Shown: positions 33,985-42,214 of the stretch, in pieces | How the letters are laid out: the number at the start of each line of letters is the position of its first letter | Position numbering within the stretch: the stretch's first letter is position 1 | Program-made: the position numbers and the translations under genes | Notes under the pieces: generated by a model | The model's database searches: none | The model's input: the letters and a program-made list of their open reading frames with translations, nothing else | What the model was told of the DNA's origin: nothing | NCBI GenBank assembly: GCA_963559135.1 | Contig: CAUWJP010000014.1 | Span: 1-64,000 of the forward strand | Length of the DNA: 64,000 bases | Reading direction: 5' to 3' | DNA from: Sellimonas sp963559135 | GTDB taxonomy: Bacteria; Bacillota; Clostridia; Lachnospirales; Lachnospiraceae

Positions 33985-34620
33985 ATGACGAATCATACTA
34001 TTATTACCATTGGCAGACAGTTTGGAAGTGGAGGACATGAGGTCGGCAACCGCCTGGCGGAGAGACTGAATATTCCGTTGTATGACAACAATCTGATTTC
34101 AATGGCAGCGCACGAACTGTCGATCAGTCAGGAGGCGGCAGAAATGGTGGACGAGACAATCCTTGGCAAGTTTCTTTCAGCATATGTTGTAAATATGCGT
34201 GATTATACGGTATTTATCAATGACAGCAATGAGTCTGTGCCATTAAGCGACAAGGTTTATGAAGTTCAGACAAGTATTATCAACCGCCTTTCTGAGCGGG
34301 GACCATGTATTTTTGTCGGAAGATGCGCTGACTATATTCTGGGAGATTATAGCAACTGCATTCACACTTTTATTTATGCCTACAAAGAGGACCGGATCCG
34401 CCGTATTATGAAGATTTATGGATTGGATTCCAAACAGGCATGGGAGCGGATTAAAAAGATGGATCGGGATAGAAAAACTTACTATGAAGCTCATACCGGA
34501 AGAGAGTGGGGAAGTATTGAAACACATGGAGTACTTTTCAATGTCAGTCTCCTGGGAATTGATGGTGTGACAGATGCTTTGGAAGCAATCTACCGGAAGT
34601 GGGAGTCCAATGTCAAATAG
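33985..34620 (+). CDS. Cytidylate kinase-like family protein
   Basis: A 211-residue P-loop protein of the cytidylate-kinase-like group: Walker A-like ITIGRQFGSGGHEVGNRLA at residues 7-25, then PLYDNNLISMAA, PCIFVGRCADY and RIKKMDRDRKTYY with the arginine-rich LID. Its P-loop GRQFGSGG lacks the usual GKS/T of nucleotide kinases but is normal for this family, whose substrate is unclear. True Cmk (about 220 residues) has a different N-terminus. The ATG at 33985 follows AAAGGAG; a terminator lies downstream. Confidence 0.85.
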   Translation: MTNHTIITIGRQFGSGGHEVGNRLAERLNIPLYDNNLISMAAHELSISQEAAEMVDETILGKFLSAYVVNMRDYTVFINDSNESVPLSDKVYEVQTSIINRLSERGPCIFVGRCADYILGDYSNCIHTFIYAYKEDRIRRIMKIYGLDSKQAWERIKKMDRDRKTYYEAHTGREWGSIETHGVLFNVSLLGIDGVTDALEAIYRKWESNVK

Positions 34621-34672
34621 GATAAAAACCTGACAGATTTCTTAATTTTTTGTGAAAATCAATATTATAGAG

Positions 34673-34725
34673 AGCCGGAAACCTGCATAAATATGGGATT
34701 TATCAGGGATCCGGCTTTATTCTTT
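34673..34725 (+). terminator. Intrinsic terminator after the cytidylate-kinase-like gene
   Basis: AGCCGG (34673-34678) with CCGGCT (34711-34716), inner CCTG/CAGG pairing, followed by TTATTCTTT. Confidence 0.78.
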
Positions 34726-34748
34726 CATCTTTTTGTAAAGCCTTCGGC

Positions 34749-34778
34749 TTGACTTCCTTTTGGAATACAGGCTATAAT
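34749..34778 (+). promoter_or_regulatory. Promoter of the LCP gene
   Basis: TTGACT at 34749-34754, 18 bases, TATAAT at 34773-34778. The ATG at 34818 is 40 bases downstream behind AAAAGGGAAG. Confidence 0.8.
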
Positions 34779-34817
34779 CTAACGAGGGAATAAATAAGAG
34801 AAAAGGGAAGATGAACT

Positions 34818-36386
34818 ATGTCGAAAATGAGTCGTCAGGAAAGGCAGGCCTATGAGCAAGCTCTGAAAAAGCGAAAAAAGCAGAGCAGCACAGGCAAAAG
34901 ACAGAAAACCATTCAGAGGACCTCTCAGTCCAGAACTTCCAGGAGCAGTACCAGGGGACGGTCCAGAAGCCGGTATACGGACTATGATGGTAATGAGATT
35001 GACGAAAGTTATATTAACAATAGAAGAAACAGTCGTTACACAGGTTATGATACATATGATCGTTATAGCGGGTATGATGAGTATGCTTACGATGATTACG
35101 ATTACGATGACTATGACGATTATGACGACTACGATGATTATGGGAACAGATCAGGGAGAACCAGGATGCCGGAAGATCTTGGGTTTGGTTACAGGAGAGA
35201 GAAATCTTCCTCCAAAAGAAGAAGGGAGGAGGCTTCCTATCCTGCGTCAGGAAAAAGAAGCCGGAAGCGAAATGGGAAGTTGATCCTTCTGATTCAGCTG
35301 ATTGCGACGGCGCTGTTTTTGGCGTCAGCGGTTTATCTGGGAATGATCCCATGGCTTTATCTTGGAGTAGCAGCGGTTGTCCTGCTGATTCTGGTTCTTT
35401 TGGTGTACCGGATGCAGAACGGATTTCGGAAGAAGCGTTTTTCGGGAGCCTTGCTTGGACTTCTGATCAGTGCCGTGCTTCTCGTGGCGGCATTCTATAT
35501 GTTTGAAGTACGTTCCGCATTAAATGATATCACGGATGGCAATGAGGCACCGGAGTTAAGCGAAGCCGCAGCGGCGGTTAATGTTTCCGAAGAGCCGTTC
35601 AGTGTTTATATCAGCGGCATTGATGTGTATGGAGACATTACACAGCAGAGCAGAAGTGATGTCAACATCATCGCGACGGTGAATCCGACAACAAAACAGA
35701 TCCTGCTTGTGACGACACCGAGAGATTATTATGTACCGATTCCTGGTGTGTCGGAAGGATATCCAGATAAACTGACCCATGCAGGTACATATGGAATCGC
35801 GACCTCCATGGCAACACTGGAGGAGTTGTATGATGTGGATATTCCATTTTATGTGAGAGTAAACTTTACATCTCTCATTGAAATGGTGGATACTCTTGGC
35901 GGAATTGACGTTGAGTCGGATATCGCGTTTACAACGGGAGAGGAATCGGGACTTGTTGTTGAGGTCAAAGAAGGCACCAACCATTTCAACGGTCAGGAAG
36001 CACTGGCATTTTGCCGTGAGCGTCATGCTCTTGCGGAGGGAGACAATCAGAGAGGAAAGAACCAGCAGGCTGTCATTGAGGCCATGCTGAAAAAAGCGAT
36101 GTCTCCATCAATCCTGGTCAAAGGACCGCGTTTGATCGATCAGGTCAGCGGAAATACCGAGACTAACATGTCTACAAGTCAGCTTCAGGAGCTTGTCAGA
36201 GTTCAGTTGGCAGGAATGGACGGATGGGATGTTGTATCCGTCGCAGCAGAAGGGACCTCTTCTACAGAGTATTGTTATTCCTACTCTGGAGGACCGCTTT
36301 CGGTTATTGTGCCGGATGATTCTTCGGTCGCTTCCATTCAGGAAAAGATCAATGCAGTGGAGGCAGGTAAAACGGTTTCCGAATAG
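34818..36386 (+). CDS. LytR-CpsA-Psr (LCP) family cell-wall ligase with Tyr/Asp-rich cytoplasmic tail
   Basis: Transfers undecaprenyl-linked glycopolymers (teichoic acid, capsule) onto peptidoglycan. Length is 522 residues. The N-terminal 150 residues are cytoplasmic and very basic (KKRKKQSSTGKRQK), then Tyr/Asp-rich. Three membrane helices lie at about 153-173, 177-198 and 208-230, placing the LCP domain outside. LCP motifs are TPRDYYVPI, DKLTHAGTYG, FTSLIEMVDTLGGID and the Arg-rich CRERHALAEGDNQRGKNQQA. The surface-polysaccharide operon at 56-64 kb could supply its substrate, though it is far away. Confidence 0.9.
   Translation: MSKMSRQERQAYEQALKKRKKQSSTGKRQKTIQRTSQSRTSRSSTRGRSRSRYTDYDGNEIDESYINNRRNSRYTGYDTYDRYSGYDEYAYDDYDYDDYDDYDDYDDYGNRSGRTRMPEDLGFGYRREKSSSKRRREEASYPASGKRSRKRNGKLILLIQLIATALFLASAVYLGMIPWLYLGVAAVVLLILVLLVYRMQNGFRKKRFSGALLGLLISAVLLVAAFYMFEVRSALNDITDGNEAPELSEAAAAVNVSEEPFSVYISGIDVYGDITQQSRSDVNIIATVNPTTKQILLVTTPRDYYVPIPGVSEGYPDKLTHAGTYGIATSMATLEELYDVDIPFYVRVNFTSLIEMVDTLGGIDVESDIAFTTGEESGLVVEVKEGTNHFNGQEALAFCRERHALAEGDNQRGKNQQAVIEAMLKKAMSPSILVKGPRLIDQVSGNTETNMSTSQLQELVRVQLAGMDGWDVVSVAAEGTSSTEYCYSYSGGPLSVIVPDDSSVASIQEKINAVEAGKTVSE
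35088..35141 (+). repeat. Tyr-Asp coding microsatellite in the LCP gene
   Basis: Alternating TAC/TAT and GAT/GAC codons encode YDDYDYDDYDDYDDYDDY at residues 91-108. Both Tyr and both Asp codons are mixed, so the period is stronger at the protein than at the DNA level. Confidence 0.85.
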
Positions 36387-36409
36387 ATTTAAAAGAAACA
36401 GAAACAGGT

Positions 36410-36455
36410 ACCGGACAGAACGGGAAGAAAAATTTTCCTATCTGTCCGGTTTTTT
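36410..36455 (+). terminator. Intrinsic terminator of the LCP gene
   Basis: ACCGGACAGA (36410-36419) pairs with TCTGTCCGGT (36441-36450), inner GGGAA/TTTCC, followed by TTTTT. Confidence 0.88.
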
Positions 36456-36537
36456 ATATGGAAAATGGATTATGACTGGAAGCATGCGAGAGATCCTGTT
36501 ACAATAAATTTAATAAAGAAGGAAAGAAGGTGTTTCT

Positions 36538-38394
36538 ATGCGTATCAAGGATATCCGCATCCGAAATTTCAAGTCGATCCGTGAAATTCATATTCCGGAT
36601 ATTGAGCAGGCATTGATCCTGGTCGGGCAGAACAGTACGGGAAAGACGGCTATTCTGGATGCGCTTCGGACCGCAGGAGGAATTTATCAGGTTCAGCGGG
36701 AGGATTTCCGGGAAGATTTTCCCAATATTGAAATCATGCTGACCTTGTCGGTAGAAGAGGACGATTTAAAAAGGCTGTATCAGTGCGGGATTGTCAGTTC
36801 CTACAGACGGTACGAATCCTGGTACCGGGACTTCTGCAGAAAGATTCCATCTTTTCAGGATGGAGAGGTGACATTTGAATGTACAGTGAATAAAGATGGA
36901 AAAGTGCGCTACGGAGACGGAGTTACAAAGAATAACCGCTATATTCCGATGCTTCTTCCGAAAATTTATTACATTGACGTGCAGAGAGATCTGGGAAATT
37001 TTGAGGAAGATCTCTGGATGATGCAGGAGGACGATCTGGTAAAAAGAATGAGAGACGGAAGCTGTATGTTTGATATGGCGAAAATGTGTAATCACTGCTT
37101 TTCCTGTATCGGACTGATTCATAAAAAGGCTACAGCCGAACTGAATGCGTTTGAGGCCGAAAAACTTCTGGAATACAAGTTGTATCATCTGAATCTGGAC
37201 AGCTTTTCTCAGCGTGTAAATGAAAATTTCCGTAAAAACGGAGGAAAAGAGACGATCCGCTATTCGATGAATCGAGATATGGAAAAAATGCTTTCAGTCA
37301 CAACGGAAATCAGCAGGGATGATCAGACCGGAGTCAGAAGTATCGACAGCATGGGAAAAGGCATGCGGAGCATTTACATGCTTTCATTACTGGAGACCTG
37401 TGAGGAGACAAAAGAAGCGGGGACAGACCTGATTCTCGTGGAAGATCCGGAGATTTTCCTTCATCCAAAGCTTCAGAAGGTGACAGGAGATATCCTTTAC
37501 CGGCTTTCCAGAAAGAGTCAGGTGATTTTCTCTACTCATGCACCAAATCTGCTGGCAAACTTTAATAGCAGACAGATCCGGCAGGTATTGACCGGAAAGG
37601 ATGGCTCCTCTAAAGTCCGGGAAAAGACGGATATCAGTGAAGTGCTGGACGATCTTGGATATTCTGCCAATGATCTTATGAATGTGAATTTCGTTTTCAT
37701 TGTAGAAGGAAAGCAGGATAAAAACCGACTACCGCTTTTGATTCGGAAGTATTATGACGAAACCTATGAAGAAGACGGGACGCTTTCCAGAATTGCCATT
37801 ATTACGACTAACAGCTGTACGAATATCAAAACATATGCCAATTTGAAGTACATGAATCAGATTTATCTCAGGGATAATTTTCTGATGATCCGGGATGGAG
37901 ACGGGAAAGAAGCCAGGGAACTGAAACAGCAGCTCTGCCGATATTATGAGGAGAGAAATCTGGAAGACGTGGATAAACTTCCGCGGGTGACAGAGAAAAA
38001 TGTGCTGATTTTGAAGTATTACTCGTTTGAAAATTATTTTTTGAATCCCAAAATTATGGCTCAACTTGGAGTCGTGCCTTCCGAAGAGGCGTTTTATGAG
38101 ATTTTTCTAGAAAAATGGAAAGAGTATTTGCATAAAATCCGAAGTGGAAGAAAACTCCTGGAAGTGCTGGGAAAAGATCTGGAGACGACAGAGGATGTAA
38201 AGGCTCATATGGAGGAGATCCGGATTCATCTCCGAGGCCATAATCTGTTCGATATCTTCTATGGAAGATACAAAAAGCAGGAAACTGAGCTTTTGAGGCA
38301 ATATATCGATCTGGCACCAAGAGAGGATTTCAAGGATATTCTTGATTCCATTGACCGGTTTATTTATTTTGAAAGCAGAGCAAGGAAGAACTAA
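36538..38394 (+). CDS. OLD-family ATPase/TOPRIM nuclease
   Basis: A 618-residue protein with an N-terminal ABC-like ATPase (RIRNFKSIREIHI at residues 7-19, Walker A GQNSTGKT at 30-37, signature MGKGMRSIYML near 280, Walker B LILVEDPEIFLHP near 300, then FSTHAPNLL) and a TOPRIM domain (FVFIVEGKQDKNRLP near 390 and IRDGDGKEA near 450). OLD proteins are nucleases; some (GajA, paired with GajB) defend against phage. No helicase or other partner gene lies next to it. The neighbours are an LCP gene and ferredoxin genes, so a stand-alone class 1 OLD is likely. GAAAGAAGG precedes the ATG. Confidence 0.87.
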   Translation: MRIKDIRIRNFKSIREIHIPDIEQALILVGQNSTGKTAILDALRTAGGIYQVQREDFREDFPNIEIMLTLSVEEDDLKRLYQCGIVSSYRRYESWYRDFCRKIPSFQDGEVTFECTVNKDGKVRYGDGVTKNNRYIPMLLPKIYYIDVQRDLGNFEEDLWMMQEDDLVKRMRDGSCMFDMAKMCNHCFSCIGLIHKKATAELNAFEAEKLLEYKLYHLNLDSFSQRVNENFRKNGGKETIRYSMNRDMEKMLSVTTEISRDDQTGVRSIDSMGKGMRSIYMLSLLETCEETKEAGTDLILVEDPEIFLHPKLQKVTGDILYRLSRKSQVIFSTHAPNLLANFNSRQIRQVLTGKDGSSKVREKTDISEVLDDLGYSANDLMNVNFVFIVEGKQDKNRLPLLIRKYYDETYEEDGTLSRIAIITTNSCTNIKTYANLKYMNQIYLRDNFLMIRDGDGKEARELKQQLCRYYEERNLEDVDKLPRVTEKNVLILKYYSFENYFLNPKIMAQLGVVPSEEAFYEIFLEKWKEYLHKIRSGRKLLEVLGKDLETTEDVKAHMEEIRIHLRGHNLFDIFYGRYKKQETELLRQYIDLAPREDFKDILDSIDRFIYFESRARKN

Positions 38395-38414
38395 AGAAAA
38401 AAGGAGGAAAAAAG

Positions 38415-39179
38415 ATGCGGAGTGTAAACATACTGTTTAGCCCGACAGGCGGAACGAGAAAATCAGCAGAAAAACTGACGGAGAATTGGAGAACAGAAAC
38501 GGAAACGATGGATTTGATGACGTATGGAGCCGATTTTTCCGAAGAGAAATTTACAGAAGAGGATGTGGTGGTATTTGCGGTGCCATCTTTTGGTGGCCGT
38601 GTTCCGACGGTGGCCGCGGAGCGGTTTTCCCAAATAAAAGGAAATGGAGCGGCCTGCGTTCTGCTCTGTGTTTACGGCAATCGTGCTTACGATGATACAC
38701 TGGTAGAGATGGAAGATCTGGCAAAAGAATGCGGTTTTCAGGTGATTGCGGCTGTGGCTGCGGTTGCAGAACATTCGATTGCACATCAATATGCGGCCGG
38801 ACGTCCGGATGAAATGGATACGGAGAAGCTGCATGTGTTTGGAGAACAGATCTTGCAGAAGATTCAGAGGGGAGAACGATCGTTAAAGGAAAGGATTCCG
38901 GGGAACCACCCGTACCGGGAAGCCGGAGGCGGCGGAATGATCCCTTGGCCATCGGATTCTTGTGTGAAGTGTGGAATATGTGCTGCAAAATGCCCGGTTC
39001 ATGCGATTGATCCGGGGGATTCGGCAGCCATCCAGGAAGAAAAATGTATTTCCTGTATGGGATGTACGGCGGTATGTCCGCATGGAGCACGGGTTCTGCA
39101 TCCGAATGCTTTAGCTGTGGTCAGTGAAAAATTAAAAGAAGTATGCTCTGTCAGAAAGGAATGTGAATTGTATCTCTAA
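38415..39179 (+). CDS. EFR1 family flavodoxin-ferredoxin protein
   Basis: A 254-residue electron carrier. Residues 1 to about 160 form a flavodoxin-like FMN fold (ILFSPTGGTRKSAE near 7-20) and the C-terminal part carries two [4Fe-4S] motifs (CVKCGICAAKCP near residue 185 and CISCMGCTAVCP near 215). EFR1 proteins are typical of anaerobic Firmicutes. The downstream QueG-like gene begins 31 bases later, so an electron-transfer pairing is plausible. AAAGGAGGAAAA precedes the ATG. Confidence 0.9.
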   Translation: MRSVNILFSPTGGTRKSAEKLTENWRTETETMDLMTYGADFSEEKFTEEDVVVFAVPSFGGRVPTVAAERFSQIKGNGAACVLLCVYGNRAYDDTLVEMEDLAKECGFQVIAAVAAVAEHSIAHQYAAGRPDEMDTEKLHVFGEQILQKIQRGERSLKERIPGNHPYREAGGGGMIPWPSDSCVKCGICAAKCPVHAIDPGDSAAIQEEKCISCMGCTAVCPHGARVLHPNALAVVSEKLKEVCSVRKECELYL

Positions 39180-39210
39180 TTGTCGGATGCGAAAGAAAGG
39201 GGCAGAAAAG

Positions 39211-40053
39211 ATGAAGAAAATAATGCTGGAAAAGCAGATCGAACAGTTTGTCATGGAGAACAGACTGAATTACGTGTCTGAGGAGGAAGCGATTGCACCT
39301 GAATATGCGGGACTTCGTATGTACGACCCTCCCATCTGGGGGTATGGGGATGCAAAAGATCCGATGTTTGAGGATTTAAAAAAGCATGAGGCAGTGGGAG
39401 AGCAGTTTCTCCTGCCGGATGAGTGGCTTCCAGATGCAAAAAGTGTTATTAGCTTTTTTATTCCGTTTACGGATGAGGTCAAAAAAAGTAACTGGACCGA
39501 TGCAATAGAACCGTCGGCCCAGTGGCTTCACGCTCGCATTGAAGGACAGCGGTTCGTCATTGCAGTCTGTGATGAAATCCAGAGGATTCTCAAGGAAGAA
39601 GGGATCGAAAGTGTGATCCCGGCCTCAGACCAAAGATTTGAAAGTGTGACAAAACCAGATGCCAATCGACCAGAAAAATGGAAGGATGCTTCCTATACGA
39701 GCAACTGGTCGGAACGCCATGTTGCCTTTGTATGTGGACTTGGCACATTTGGACTTTCCAAAGGGCTGATCACAGAAAAAGGGATTGCGGGGAGGCTGGG
39801 AAGTCTGGTAGTCAATGAAAGATTTGAACCGAGAAGACGGGAATATACAGACATTTATGAGTATTGCACCCATTGCGGTGCATGTATCAGGCGATGTCCG
39901 GCAAAAGCCATTTCTCTGGAAAGAGGGAAAGAACATCTGCCGTGCGATCAATTTCTGGAAGAGACAAAGAAAAAGTATGTGCCGCGGTACGGATGCGGAA
40001 AATGTCAGACAAAAGTGCCGTGTGAGAGCAGAATACCAGGCAAAAGAGGATAG
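39211..40053 (+). CDS. QueG-like 4Fe-4S reductase family protein
   Basis: A 280-residue iron-sulfur protein related to epoxyqueuosine reductase. It has VAFVCGLGTFGLSKGLIT near residue 175 and a ferredoxin motif YCTHCGACIRRCP near 222-234. A second, partial cluster is CGKCQTKVPC near 263. It resembles the gene at 641-1324 but is longer and diverged. Like that gene, it lacks the full QueG architecture. The ATG at 39211 follows AAGGGGCAG; the frame is also open upstream inside the EFR1 gene. Confidence 0.78.
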   Translation: MKKIMLEKQIEQFVMENRLNYVSEEEAIAPEYAGLRMYDPPIWGYGDAKDPMFEDLKKHEAVGEQFLLPDEWLPDAKSVISFFIPFTDEVKKSNWTDAIEPSAQWLHARIEGQRFVIAVCDEIQRILKEEGIESVIPASDQRFESVTKPDANRPEKWKDASYTSNWSERHVAFVCGLGTFGLSKGLITEKGIAGRLGSLVVNERFEPRRREYTDIYEYCTHCGACIRRCPAKAISLERGKEHLPCDQFLEETKKKYVPRYGCGKCQTKVPCESRIPGKRG

Positions 40054-40110
40054 GAGAGAGACGGAAGTTTTTGAGCTGGATGGTTTGTAATAGGAATGAT
40101 TGATTTATTT

Positions 40111-40155
40111 AAAGTACAGAACGAATTCGAATGTTTGTTCTGTACTTTCTTTTTA
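40111..40155 (+). terminator. Terminator between the QueG-like gene and uvrB
   Basis: AAAGTACAGAAC (40111-40122) pairs with GTTCTGTACTTT (40137-40148), then CTTTTTAT. The loop and 3' arm contain a LexA-like sequence. Confidence 0.82.
40128..40141 (+). promoter_or_regulatory. Possible LexA (SOS) box upstream of uvrB
   Basis: CGAATGTTTGTTCT agrees with the Gram-positive LexA consensus CGAAC-N4-GTTCG at 8 of 10 fixed positions. A TATAAT at 40164-40169 with a poor -35 (TGTACT, 40141-40146) sits right after it, so LexA bound here could block uvrB. Two mismatches make this tentative. Confidence 0.45.
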
Positions 40156-40212
40156 TACTTTGCTATAATAGCGGAAGAGAATGAAAATACTAGATTCATA
40201 AAGGAGATAATC

Positions 40213-42201
40213 ATGGATCATTTTGAATTAGTATCAGAATACAAGCCAACCGGTGACCAGCCTCAGGCAATCGAGCAACTGGTTCAAGGGTTTAAAGAGG
40301 GAAACCAGTGTGAGACCCTTCTTGGTGTCACCGGTTCCGGAAAAACATTTACGATGGCAAACGTCATCCAGCAGTTAAATAAACCGACGATTATTATCGC
40401 TCACAATAAGACACTTGCCGCACAGCTCTACGGTGAATTTAAGGAATTCTTTCCTCATAACGCCGTAGAGTACTTTGTCTCCTATTACGATTACTACCAG
40501 CCGGAGGCATACGTCCCGTCCTCGGATACCTATATTGCCAAGGATTCTGCGATCAATGATGAGATCGATAAGCTGCGGCATTCGGCCACTGCTGCATTGT
40601 CGGAGAGAAAGGATGTTATTATTGTAGCGAGTGTTTCCTGTATCTATGGACTTGGTAGTCCGATCGATTATCAGAACATGGTGATTTCCCTGCGTCCTGG
40701 CATGATTAAGGATCGGGATGAAGTAATCGGGAAGCTGATCGATATTCAGTATGACAGAAATGATATTGACTTTAAGCGGGGAACATTTCGGGTGCACGGC
40801 GATGTGCTGGAAGTATTTCCGGCGGGATCGGGAGAAAATATTATTCGAATAGAGTTTTTTGGCGATGAGGTTGATCGGATAACAGAAGTAGATTCTCTGA
40901 CCGGAGAGATTAAAAATGAGCTGAATCATATTGCAATTTTTCCGGCATCTCACTACGTGGTATCAAAGGAAAATATGGATCGGGCGCTTGGGCAGATTGA
41001 GGAGGAACTGGAACAGCAGATTCGCTTTTTCAAAAGTGAAGACAAGCTTCTCGAGGCGCAACGGATCTCGGAGCGGACAAATTTTGATATTGAAATGCTG
41101 CGGGAGACGGGGTTCTGTTCCGGGATTGAGAACTATTCCAGGCATTTGACAGGTCTGAAAGAGGGAGAACCGCCGCACACTCTTCTGGACTATTTCCCGG
41201 ATGACTTTCTGATGATTATCGACGAGTCTCACAAGACGATTCCGCAGATTGGTGGAATGTATCATGGAGACCAGTCCAGAAAGACGACACTTGTGGATTA
41301 TGGGTTCCGTCTGCCGTCAGCAAAGGACAATCGTCCGCTTAATTTTGAAGAATTTGAAAGTAAGATCAGCCAGGTGATGTTTGTGTCAGCAACGCCGGGT
41401 ACCTACGAGGAGGAGCATGAGCTCCTGAGAGCAGAGCAGGTGATCCGACCGACGGGACTTCTGGATCCGGAAGTGGAAGTGCGTCCTGTGGAAGGACAGA
41501 TCGACGACCTTATTGGTGAAGTCAATAAAGAAGTGGCGAAGAAAAATAAGATCCTGATCACAACACTGACCAAGCGGATGGCAGAAGATTTGACGGATTA
41601 TATGAGGGAACTGGGAATTCGGGTGAGGTATCTTCATTCTGACATTGATACACTGGAGCGGACAGAGATTATCCGGGATATGCGTCTGGATGTATTTGAC
41701 GTGCTTGTGGGAATCAATCTGTTGAGAGAAGGTCTTGATATACCTGAGATTACACTGGTGGCCATTCTGGATGCAGACAAGGAAGGCTTCCTGCGTTCGG
41801 AGACTTCGTTGATTCAGACGATTGGACGTGCCGCACGAAATGCGGAGGGGCATGTCATCATGTATGCGGATACCGTGACAGATTCCATGAAAGCTGCTAT
41901 TGATGAGACGAGACGACGTAGGGAGATTCAGATGCAGTATAATGAAGAACATGGAATCACGCCGAAGACGATTCAAAAAGCAGTCCGCGATCTGATCAGT
42001 ATTTCCAAGAAGGTGGCAAAACAGGAAAAGATGCTGGAGAAAGATCCGGAATCAATGAGCCGGGAAGAACTGGAAAAACTCGTAAAAGACTTGAACAAAC
42101 AGATGAAAAAGGCAGCTGCCGATCTGGATTTCGAGACTGCGGCAGAGTTGCGTGACAAGATGATTGAAATCAAAAAGCATCTGCAGGAGATAGATGAATA
42201 A
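40213..42201 (+). CDS. uvrB: Excinuclease ABC subunit B
   Basis: Damage-verifying helicase of nucleotide excision repair. Length is 662 residues. Walker A is TGSGKTFTMANV near residue 44, the DNA-gripping beta-hairpin is YYDYYQPEAYVPSSD near 93-107, the DEAD-like box is IIDESHKT near 337, and the C-terminal UVR domain (ELRDKMIEIKKHL) contacts UvrC. The ATG at 40213 follows AAGGAG at 40201; the open frame further upstream includes the terminator and is not coding. uvrA follows at once. Confidence 0.97.
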   Translation: MDHFELVSEYKPTGDQPQAIEQLVQGFKEGNQCETLLGVTGSGKTFTMANVIQQLNKPTIIIAHNKTLAAQLYGEFKEFFPHNAVEYFVSYYDYYQPEAYVPSSDTYIAKDSAINDEIDKLRHSATAALSERKDVIIVASVSCIYGLGSPIDYQNMVISLRPGMIKDRDEVIGKLIDIQYDRNDIDFKRGTFRVHGDVLEVFPAGSGENIIRIEFFGDEVDRITEVDSLTGEIKNELNHIAIFPASHYVVSKENMDRALGQIEEELEQQIRFFKSEDKLLEAQRISERTNFDIEMLRETGFCSGIENYSRHLTGLKEGEPPHTLLDYFPDDFLMIIDESHKTIPQIGGMYHGDQSRKTTLVDYGFRLPSAKDNRPLNFEEFESKISQVMFVSATPGTYEEEHELLRAEQVIRPTGLLDPEVEVRPVEGQIDDLIGEVNKEVAKKNKILITTLTKRMAEDLTDYMRELGIRVRYLHSDIDTLERTEIIRDMRLDVFDVLVGINLLREGLDIPEITLVAILDADKEGFLRSETSLIQTIGRAARNAEGHVIMYADTVTDSMKAAIDETRRRREIQMQYNEEHGITPKTIQKAVRDLISISKKVAKQEKMLEKDPESMSREELEKLVKDLNKQMKKAAADLDFETAAELRDKMIEIKKHLQEIDE

Positions 42202-42214
42202 GAAGGGAAAAAAG

